The notes under the pieces were generated by a model. That model was not told the origin of the DNA and did no database searches. It worked only from the letters and a program-made list of their open reading frames with translations. The position numbers were made by a program, and so were the translations under genes. Shown one piece after another: positions 1 to 4,280 of a stretch of DNA of 6,461 nt; the stretch's first letter is position 1; every line of letters starts with the position of its first letter. Source of the DNA: Sulfitobacter sp. (GTDB lineage Bacteria > Pseudomonadota > Alphaproteobacteria > Rhodobacterales > Rhodobacteraceae). The stretch covers positions 1 to 6,461 of the forward strand of contig JAPKCR010000140.1 in assembly GCA_026421135.1 (NCBI GenBank), written 5' to 3'.

Positions 1-387
1 GTGGAGTAGCTGCCGGACCCGTACCAAGGCACTTTGTAGGGCCACTAATGGCGCGGAGGTTTGCCGCAGTTCGACCGCTTCGTTGGTGAGTCGGTGATTA
101 ATCCAGCTCCCGTTGACATAATTTTCGTCCGGAATAATCTCTTCAACCCACCCGCTATCGATTGCGGCCGTCACCGGTTCGAGAAGTGCAGCAATGTCAT
201 CCAGATCGCTGGACCTGAACATTGCCATTGCGTCTATGTTTGCGCACAGACTGTAAGAACGGCGACGGAGCCGGGCGTCGTAAAGATGGTTGAGCTCCTC
301 GAGAGCCTCCCTCGCGCTGGGCGCGAGTTCGAGCGCGTGAACGATTGCGACTTCGAGTGACTTTTCATCGATGCTGGAATTATACAT
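1..387 (-). CDS. Partial acidic protein of unknown function downstream of a MazF-like toxin gene
   Basis: An open minus-strand frame starts at ATG 387 and continues without a stop to the window edge, giving 129 residues with the C-terminus missing. I do not recognise the family. It begins MYNSSIDEKSLEVAIVHALE, looks mostly helical and is rich in Asp and Glu (DLDDIAALLE at about 61-70, VEEIIPDENY at about 81-90). No membrane segment or signal peptide is visible. A GGAG ribosome binding site (395-398) sits 7 bases before the ATG. The start lies inside the end of the PemK/MazF-like gene, an 8-base overlap that suggests translational coupling. An acidic protein coupled to a ribonuclease-type toxin could be its antitoxin, but this is inference from position and charge only: no AbrB, ribbon-helix-helix or other known antitoxin domain is evident. 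It could equally be an unrelated plasmid protein. Confidence 0.6.
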   Translation of the reverse strand, partial: MYNSSIDEKSLEVAIVHALELAPSAREALEELNHLYDARLRRRSYSLCANIDAMAMFRSSDLDDIAALLEPVTAAIDSGWVEEIIPDENYVNGSWINHRLTNEAVELRQTSAPLVALQSALVRVRQLLH

Positions 388-919
388 GGTGAGGCTCCAA
401 TTTCATTTTGTGGTTTTTGTGCACATAATCAGCGGGAGCGCTTTTGCTGACGTGTTGAGATTGTCTGCGGCCAAAAAGGCCTCGCCGACCAGCCTTGGAA
501 ACAGAATTGATGAGGGCGTTAACGTCATTTAGGCGGCACTTGGAGCGCCCGGTAAGACGGCCAAGAACGGGCGTCATCGCCGACGACTTTAAATCAAAAG
601 CTCTGTCTTCCAGCGAAACCTCGACGCGGCGAGAAATGTGGAAACGGGTTGGTTTGTGCAAGGAGGCTTGGTTCAGTTCATCTGGAACCTCCACGTCGAC
701 AGTATAGGCGTCTTTTCTCAAGCGCGGGTTTGACGTGCCATAGGCCAGCACGGCGAAGCGCTCCCCCTCCTTCTCTACTACGTCGATCACCAGAGCGGGT
801 CTGACCTTCGGTTGCTGCGCGCCCTTCCGTTGATGAGGAAAACGGTAGGCAACGATATTACCCGATTGCAGTGAATCTTTCCAAGACGAGGGAGGTGAAG
901 TTATTGGGTTTCCGGTCAT
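380..919 (-). CDS. PemK/MazF-like toxin family protein (putative mRNA interferase)
   Basis: A 179-residue protein whose residues ~19-139 resemble the PemK/MazF fold: GNIVAYRFP (20-28), a KVRPALVI strand (38-45) and YGTSN (60-64). In MazF enzymes the Arg of the RP motif and the Thr/Ser of the TS motif help cleave RNA; here these would be R40 and T62/S63, so activity is plausible. MazF toxins are usually about 110 residues. This one carries an extra basic, His/Lys/Arg-rich tail (~140-179), which is unusual. The frame is open back to 1150, but ATG 919 was chosen because AGGA lies 6 bases before it and because the codons upstream do not read like protein. The stop overlaps the next gene by 8 bases. 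The nearest upstream gene is a helical 124-residue protein 184 bases away. Family membership is fairly likely; toxin activity is unproven. Confidence 0.72.
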   Translation of the reverse strand: MTGNPITSPPSSWKDSLQSGNIVAYRFPHQRKGAQQPKVRPALVIDVVEKEGERFAVLAYGTSNPRLRKDAYTVDVEVPDELNQASLHKPTRFHISRRVEVSLEDRAFDLKSSAMTPVLGRLTGRSKCRLNDVNALINSVSKAGRRGLFGRRQSQHVSKSAPADYVHKNHKMKLEPHHV

Positions 920-923
920 TTGG

Positions 924-929
924 TTTCCT
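924..929 (-). promoter_or_regulatory. Ribosome binding site setting the start of the MazF-like gene
   Basis: Read on the minus strand the bases are AGGAAA, with the AGGA core 6 bases before ATG 919. This makes the start at 919 preferable to the much longer open frame reaching back to 1150, whose ATG lies inside the 3' end of the preceding gene. Confidence 0.6.
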
Positions 930-983
930 ATTTGATGAAGACCATCAGGTCTGTTCGGGGATTGGAAACGAACCCTGCTATCG

Positions 984-1006
984 GCTGCGCGACAAAAGTG
1001 CTGCGC
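984..1006. repeat. Short direct repeat upstream of the MazF-like gene
   Basis: GCTGCGC occurs twice (984-990 and 1000-1006), 16 bases apart start to start. It lies 65-90 bases upstream of the MazF-like start in the only non-coding gap of this block. The spacing of about one and a half helical turns could suit a repressor site, as toxin-antitoxin promoters are often autoregulated, but a chance repeat of this length is possible. Confidence 0.25.
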
Positions 1007-1051
1007 AACCGAAGCTGTGGTCCGGCTATCTAAATCTGTGGGTTTGTTGGT

Positions 1052-1077
1052 GAGGTGCCGTGGGGCGCGGTCACCTC
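1052..1077 (-). terminator. Stem-loop between the 124-residue gene and the MazF-like gene
   Basis: GAGGTGCCG pairs with CGG-T-CACCTC across a 7-base loop, giving a 9-base-pair GC-rich stem with one bulge. It begins 27 bases after the stop of the 124-residue gene. No T-run follows on either strand, so it is not a classical intrinsic terminator. It may be a weak terminator, a 3'-end-protecting hairpin or a processing site separating the two genes. Confidence 0.35.
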
Positions 1078-1103
1078 GGTCCGTCGAAGTCGCTAACAGC
1101 CAC

Positions 1104-1478
1104 TCACGCGACGAGCGGTAGTACATCTTGCTCGCCAGGATGGTCTCCAAACGCGTCGATGAGGTCTGACAATTGATCGGAGAGCAGGCAGATGTCTTCG
1201 ACCCCCGACCATGCCGGGTCGATCATGGCGAAGTGGCCAGCTTCTGGTCTGGCAAGGTCATGGACGTGGGTTAGCGAGAGCAATTCATAGAGGCGGCTTA
1301 GATCAGCTTGCAGTCGACGGGTGAGGACGCGTGCTTTGCCTAAATCGTCGATGATGTTGATGGTCGCCCGAAGGGCTTGCTGGCCTCCCAGCAGGAGCGA
1401 CGCATTTTGCAAAGCCTCAGTGTTGGTGATGGTAAACTCACGCAGGACCGCGAGAGCCGGTTGGTCGATGTAAGACAT
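1104..1478 (-). CDS. Hypothetical helical protein of a plasmid/element replication block
   Basis: A 124-residue protein I do not recognise. It reads as mostly amphipathic helix with many Leu, Ala and Asp residues (for example ARVLTRRLQADLSRLYELLS at about 49-68 and SDQLSDLIDAF at about 99-109), has no signal peptide and no obvious enzyme motif, and is probably cytosolic. The start at ATG 1478 is well supported: GGAGGA lies 5 bases upstream. The gene follows the primase-like gene on the same strand and overlaps the end of that open frame by 41 bases, a large overlap that says more about the doubtful primase tail than about this gene. A small accessory role in replication, copy control or partitioning is possible from context alone. 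Confidence 0.7.
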   Translation of the reverse strand: MSYIDQPALAVLREFTITNTEALQNASLLLGGQQALRATINIIDDLGKARVLTRRLQADLSRLYELLSLTHVHDLARPEAGHFAMIDPAWSGVEDICLLSDQLSDLIDAFGDHPGEQDVLPLVA

Positions 1479-3168
1479 TTCTGTCCTCCGGTGCAGCGCC
1501 GGGTGGGATCACCCGGTGACAAGATCGCCTTCCGTTTTGTTCCTCGGTGTGGCGGGTTGCAGATCCGCTATCCCAGCGGGGGTCAGATCCATGTGTAGGG
1601 TTCGTTTCTGGCCGGCCCCTCAACGGAGGGGGGCTGGCACGAAACGAATTCTCACGTGTTCCCTTTTCTTTTCTTGTTCCGGCTTGCCGTTCGCATTCGC
1701 GGTTTTCCTTCGAGCCTCTGGCTGGGGGACGGGCAGGGTCGCGCAGCGGTGGTTGGGCCGCTCTGCTTGCCTCTAAAACGCTCTGCTCGTCCCTCGCAAT
1801 CGCGCGGAACCTTTGGTTCCCTTTGTAGCGGCAACGGACCAGTCTCACGGCTGCGTCAGTGTTTTCTTCCTGAGCAATGTCTTCAACTGGCTGAGCTGCG
1901 GCCTTTGCCTTTGCGCGATGGCGATACCAAGTCGCACGAGACTGGTTGAGCCCTTCCCAGGGTTTTTGCTCCTCGATGCTGTTTTGATTCAGATACTCGC
2001 CGCGTGACACGGCCCCTTTGGCGCGGCGGCGTTTCTCTTCCGCTACCGCGTTGCGACGACTACGCTCTTGTGTTGGCATCACGATCATCAGGCCAAGCCG
2101 TTGCGCGACCTCAGCAGAGATGCCTAACAACTCGGCGATCGTGTCGCCCCCATATAGATATTTGGCCTCAAATCCTGTCTCGATCGCCTTCTCCGCAGCG
2201 CGAATAATCCCGGCAACCTCGGTCGGGCCGAGGCCGGGCGTTGCATCGGCGGCCTGTGCTTCGATTTCCGCCGCGATGTTAGAAGACGGGGTGCAGTGCG
2301 TGAGGCAGACACTGTACATGTGCAGCCAGGTGTTTCTCAGCCCCGCGGGTATGCGGCCGCCATAGTGGCGCTTGATATCTTCAAGGTCTTGGCGAATTTT
2401 GGTGAAGCGTTGCGGCGCAGTCAGACCCTTTGGCATCGCCCCGACGGCCTTGCTCTGTTTGCGGTTAGCACTTGCCGTCTGGCGTGCTTTCAGTTGCGCA
2501 CGTGTGGGTTGGCCCACGGCAGCATAGATCTTGTCCGCCAGCTTATCAAAATCATGCCGGTACCAAGTCGCGTCTGACACGCGCACTTCCGTCCCCGATT
2601 TTTCGTTGATCGTGCCAGGAATTCGAAAAACGCGGGCAGCGTCCTTACATGCAGGATCGGCACCAAACCGCGCTGCGAACTTGATTACGGCGTTCATGGC
2701 ACCTTGCCACCGCTTCTGAGCTTTTGCCGGCAATGGATTGATCAACCAGATCACAGCGAGTCCGCGACCTGTATGGAGATATATAGAAGGCGTTGGAATT
2801 GCCGCGGCATTCAGAGATGTTTGGAACGCCATTTGCACATGGGACGCAGACTTACCCGCCCATTGTGATCGCGTGTGGAAATCGAGGTCGAGATAGACCG
2901 CATTCAGCTGCGCAAGGTTCTTGTTGGTGCGCCTTCCGTAGAACCGATTTAAAGATGCGTAGCTGGTGTCGTCCAGCCAGACCGGCAGGACAGCGCAGAT
3001 TTGTTCAGTGGGAGCGCATTCCGAAATCGGACCTTTGTCCCCAAGCATCAAAAGGCTTGGGTTTCCGCGCATGCGTTCAGGATGCAAACGCCGCAGGTAG
3101 TCCTCCGGTGAGGTGACGGTGGGGAACTGGCTGGTTTGGGCGAAATCGGTTGAGGGGCTGTGTTTCAT
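1438..3168 (-). CDS. RepB-like primase/replication initiation protein (archaeo-eukaryotic primase fold), C-terminus doubtful
   Basis: A 576-residue frame whose first ~425 residues look like a RepB-type plasmid or element primase. Visible are the metal-binding acidic pair in VYLDLDFH (91-98; D94, D96), the LHTGRGLAVIW segment (131-141), and KDAARVFRIPGTINEKSG (175-192), the typical second acidic site with the PGT-N-K motif. A helical domain with RNTWLHMYSVCLTH (278-291) and EVAGIIRAAEKA (317-328) recalls a PriCT-like module. A basic region follows, then KPWEGLNQSRATWYRHR (402-418), a helix-turn-helix-like segment probably binding DNA. The expected role is priming or initiating replication of the mobile replicon. 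ATG 3168 directly follows an in-frame TGA and has no good ribosome binding site, so the mRNA may be leaderless. After residue ~445 (position ~1836) the sequence is low-complexity, with codons such as TTA, AGA, AGG and ACA, includes two hairpins and runs 41 bases into the next gene. The tail is probably not native: a lost stop or a frameshift is likely. Confidence 0.8.
   Translation of the reverse strand: MKHSPSTDFAQTSQFPTVTSPEDYLRRLHPERMRGNPSLLMLGDKGPISECAPTEQICAVLPVWLDDTSYASLNRFYGRRTNKNLAQLNAVYLDLDFHTRSQWAGKSASHVQMAFQTSLNAAAIPTPSIYLHTGRGLAVIWLINPLPAKAQKRWQGAMNAVIKFAARFGADPACKDAARVFRIPGTINEKSGTEVRVSDATWYRHDFDKLADKIYAAVGQPTRAQLKARQTASANRKQSKAVGAMPKGLTAPQRFTKIRQDLEDIKRHYGGRIPAGLRNTWLHMYSVCLTHCTPSSNIAAEIEAQAADATPGLGPTEVAGIIRAAEKAIETGFEAKYLYGGDTIAELLGISAEVAQRLGLMIVMPTQERSRRNAVAEEKRRRAKGAVSRGEYLNQNSIEEQKPWEGLNQSRATWYRHRAKAKAAAQPVEDIAQEENTDAAVRLVRCRYKGNQRFRAIARDEQSVLEASRAAQPPLRDPARPPARGSKENRECERQAGTRKEKGTRENSFRASPPPLRGRPETNPTHGSDPRWDSGSATRHTEEQNGRRSCHRVIPPGAAPEDRNVLHRPTGSRGPA
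1484..1489 (-). promoter_or_regulatory. Strong Shine-Dalgarno of the 124-residue gene
   Basis: GGAGGA on the minus strand, 5 bases before ATG 1478, is close to a perfect anti-16S match. A perfect hairpin (1499-1516) ends 9 bases upstream of it, so the site is exposed between the hairpin and the start codon. Confidence 0.65.
1499..1516. other. Perfect 7-base-pair hairpin just upstream of the 124-residue gene
   Basis: CCGGGTG and CACCCGG pair perfectly around the loop GGAT. On the minus strand it sits immediately before the Shine-Dalgarno of the 124-residue gene, inside the annotated 3' end of the primase frame. A 5'-end stabilising hairpin, a protein-binding operator or a small attenuator are all possible. 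No T-run follows. Confidence 0.4.
1601..1648. other. Long stem-loop within the 3' part of the primase open frame
   Basis: TTCGTTTC (1601-1608) is perfectly complementary to GAAACGAA (1641-1648). Inside, GGCCGGCCCC-type bases pair with the GGGGGGCTGGC-type arm with small bulges and a short loop around 1622-1627. The result is a roughly 20-base-pair stem covering 48 bases. No clear T-run follows on the minus strand, so it is a poor intrinsic terminator. Its position in the doubtful tail of a primase-like gene makes a replication signal, such as a single-strand initiation hairpin, or an mRNA 3' structure worth considering. Confidence 0.45.
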
Positions 3169-3295
3169 TCACAGCAAATATGTCCCAAGCAACAAACGCA
3201 GAAAAAATCAGCCGAAGATTTATGCTGCCCGGAGGTAGATTGATAATTTCGGTGGGCTTCCTGCTCTTCGAAATCTCGCCTTACAAGGAGTTGCC

Positions 3296-3367
3296 ATGAG
3301 ACGTGAGGCTAAGTCGCCTTGGGTTGCACGTAGGGCGGAAACTGGACCTTCGCTGGCTATCCATTAA
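3296..3367 (+). CDS. Possible 23-residue small ORF with strong ribosome binding site
   Basis: ATG 3296 is preceded by AAGGAG (3285-3290) with a 5-base spacer, one of the best ribosome binding sites in the window. The frame encodes only 23 residues, starting MRREAKSPWVARRAETGPSL, and ends with TAA at 3365. A small hairpin (GTCCG at 3369-3373 with CGGAC at 3379-3383) follows the stop. The peptide is basic, with no membrane segment, and its end overlaps a copy of the dispersed CTTTCGC element. It may be a true small protein, a leader peptide, the remaining 5' end of a decayed gene, or chance. Confidence 0.2.
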   Translation: MRREAKSPWVARRAETGPSLAIH

Positions 3368-3409
3368 GGTCCGTTTAGCGGACGAAGTGAGCTTTCGCTG
3401 CAAATGCAC
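3333..3409 (+). repeat. Diverged dispersed element, copy A
   Basis: This copy shares ordered blocks with copy B at 4113: GGGC, then after 10 bases CCTTCGC, later GC(A)GGAC, then GAGCTTTCGC (3389-3398), GC and GCAC (3406-3409). The distances GGGC to CCTTCGC (14) and GAGCTTTCGC to GCAC (17) are identical in both copies; the middle differs by a 10-base indel. It lies directly upstream of the AT-rich gene. Confidence 0.5.
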
Positions 3410-3471
3410 CTACGTCTGGTTTCGGCCCCCCGCAGGTGACAGGCAAAAGGATTAATTGGACTAAACTGAAG

Positions 3472-3876
3472 ATGACCAACTATAAGCCCATCAGTCCATT
3501 CTTGAGAACAGAAAGTCCGAGAAAAATGGAAAAGTTGCACCGCAGCCAGTTGATCGTAGAATTAAAGCAGAGCTTCCCCGATTTGACCGAAACTCTCAAT
3601 GCGGAGTCGGGGTTGCTATGTTTTGAGTTAAATGCGTTCTGTCGTTTTACTATGGGAAAAATTGATGAAGGCGACCAAATATCCGTTGCACAGTGTTACG
3701 CAATCGCACTCAAATATTATCAAAACGGCACCAGGAAGATGCGCGATGCAATCGACACTTGCTACGTTGAGGATTTGGAATTTCCGTCACCAAAGAAAAA
3801 GGACCGAGCTTGGGCTTGGGAGGTTTTCCCCGAGCAGTTGAAAATATTGTATAATAATTTTCATGCTGGAAGGTGA
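3472..3876 (+). CDS. AT-rich hypothetical protein, possibly DUF7674-like
   Basis: A plus-strand gene against the strand of all its neighbours, coding about 134 residues from ATG 3472. The frame opens at GTG 3436, and ATG 3526 (starting MEKLHRSQLIVELKQSFPDL) is another candidate; none has a clear Shine-Dalgarno. ATG 3472 is a compromise, as the GTG sits next to a repeat element. The protein is soluble, with no signal or membrane segment. The layout is an N-terminal helix with a 'LIVELKQSFPDL' phrase, a central ALKYYQNGTRKMRDAIDTC helix and a C-terminal WAWEVFPEQLKILYNNF segment. This weakly recalls small DUF7674-type proteins of unknown function, often orphan cargo genes. Positions 3481-3540 and 3661-3720 each have only 24 G/C in 60, against 33-34 in comparable stretches of the primase and nitrilase genes, which suggests recent transfer. 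The function is unknown. Confidence 0.6.
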   Translation: MTNYKPISPFLRTESPRKMEKLHRSQLIVELKQSFPDLTETLNAESGLLCFELNAFCRFTMGKIDEGDQISVAQCYAIALKYYQNGTRKMRDAIDTCYVEDLEFPSPKKKDRAWAWEVFPEQLKILYNNFHAGR

Positions 3877-3998
3877 AATCGTACAAACGCCCCCAAGCGG
3901 ACAAGACAGCTGATGTTAACTCTGAGCCCGACGGAGCATTGCGTCATTGCAGCAGCGGCAAAACGTATGGTCTTTGCTGCGAAAGTCAGACTTTTCAT
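3861..3998 (-). CDS. Possible 45-residue small ORF with strong ribosome binding site
   Basis: ATG 3998 on the minus strand follows AAGGAG with an 8-base spacer. The frame runs 45 codons to TGA at 3861 and overlaps the last 16 bases of the convergent AT-rich gene. It begins MKSLTFAAKTIRFAAAAMTQ, which looks faintly like a short secretion signal (a Lys followed by a hydrophobic, Ala-rich stretch), but no clear cleavage site or mature domain follows. Part of it coincides with a copy of the CTTTCGC element, which argues for non-coding DNA or for the 5' remnant of a decayed gene. Confidence 0.2.
   Translation of the reverse strand: MKSLTFAAKTIRFAAAAMTQCSVGLRVNISCLVRLGAFVRFHLPA
3963..3995 (-). repeat. 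Diverged dispersed element, inverted partial copy
   Basis: On the minus strand it reads CTTTCGCAGCAAAGACCATACGT without its flanks, against CTTTCGCTGCAAATGCACCTACGT in copy A (shared blocks CTTTCGC, GCAAA, ACC or CC, TACGT). It is thus a third copy, inverted relative to A and B, on the far side of the AT-rich gene. Confidence 0.45.
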
Positions 3999-4112
3999 CA
4001 ATAACACTCCTTCTTTCAAATAGGACGTCACTCAATTCACATTTCTTGGATGAACGATCTCGCACATGTCCGCAAAAGGGCCGTTCGTGCGCGGTGCAGC
4101 ATTTGGTAACAT

Positions 4113-4179
4113 GGGCTCAGATCTGCCCTTCGCGGCGGTCTGCAACGCAGGACAAACCGAGCTTTCGCCGCGCGCGCAC
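4113..4179 (+). repeat. Diverged dispersed element, copy B
   Basis: This copy contains GGGC (4113), CCTTCGC (4127-4133), GCAGGAC, GAGCTTTCGC (4159-4168) and GCAC (4176-4179) in the same order and orientation as copy A. A and B therefore form a direct-repeat pair flanking the AT-rich gene, about 780 bases apart. Confidence 0.5.
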
Positions 4180-4253
4180 GAATGGCTGCTACCAACGCGT
4201 TCGGACCGAGCCAATGTTGAAAACACCCCTGCCAATTGAGCGTGTGAAATGCA

Positions 4254-4279
4254 TGCGTGGTTGCAATTAGCGAAAGTCG
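4254..4279 (-). repeat. Diverged dispersed element, weak inverted copy at the nitrilase 3' end
   Basis: On the minus strand, immediately after the nitrilase stop, the bases include GACTTTCGCTAATTGCAACC. The GCGAAAGTC core (4270-4278 on the plus strand) is identical to the one at 3979-3987. The remaining match to copy A is loose (CTTTCGCT, GCAA, CC, ACG), so this is the least certain member. Confidence 0.3.
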
Positions 4280-4280
4280 G

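Larger units (their letters stand above)
3169..3435. other. Intergenic region between divergent primase and AT-rich genes
   Basis: This 267-base gap should hold the promoters of the divergent primase gene (minus) and AT-rich gene (plus). A CATATT box on the minus strand (3177-3182) ends 8 bases before the primase ATG and could be a -10 element for a leaderless transcript, but the matching -35 is weak. AAATC and GATTT (3205-3221) form a small inverted repeat. A 23-codon frame with a good ribosome binding site and a copy of the CTTTCGC element lie in the right half. I saw no iteron array that would mark an origin. Confidence 0.4.
3877..4280. other. 404-base intergenic region with diverged repeat copies
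   Basis: No convincing full-length gene is present. It holds a possible 45-codon minus-strand frame (3861-3998) and three diverged copies of the CTTTCGC element: a plus-strand copy at 4113-4179 and minus-strand copies at 3963-3995 and 4254-4279. The last lies at the 3' end of the nitrilase gene. I see no clear intrinsic terminator for either the AT-rich gene or the nitrilase operon, which converge on this gap. The longer frames here (3947-4270 plus, 4037-4399 minus) read as random protein. Confidence 0.5.

Noticed and set aside
61..360. A 99-codon plus-strand frame starting at TTG
   Set aside because: It lies antisense to the open minus-strand frame 387 to 1, which has an ATG, a good ribosome binding site and a sensible overlap with the upstream gene. 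The plus frame has none of these and reads as random protein.
920..1150. N-terminal extension of the MazF-like gene back to ATG 1150 (77 extra residues)
   Set aside because: The extra part overlaps the 3' end of the 124-residue gene, reads as random sequence and contains the intergenic stem-loop, while ATG 919 has a proper AGGA site.
1652..1834. 60-codon minus-strand frame starting at 1834 inside the primase tail
   Set aside because: It is an Arg/Pro/Lys-rich, low-complexity frame without a ribosome binding site. It does show that no frame in this stretch looks clearly coding, which is used above as an argument against the primase tail.
2018..2365. Plus-strand frame of 115 codons opposite the primase gene
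   Set aside because: It is antisense to the conserved primase core, with no binding site and no recognisable motif.
3169..3435. Replication origin with iterons upstream of the primase-like gene
   Set aside because: I looked for tandem or spaced direct repeats and an AT-rich unwinding stretch and found only a short inverted repeat. An origin cannot be supported here.
3333..4179. Insertion sequence or transposon bounded by copies A and B
   Set aside because: No transposase, no terminal inverted repeats and no target-site duplication are visible. The copies are diverged direct repeats, so a classical insertion element is not supported.
3947..4270. Plus-strand frame of 107 codons in the intergenic region
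   Set aside because: It is rich in Cys, Arg and Ser in random order, spans several repeat copies and has no good ribosome binding site.
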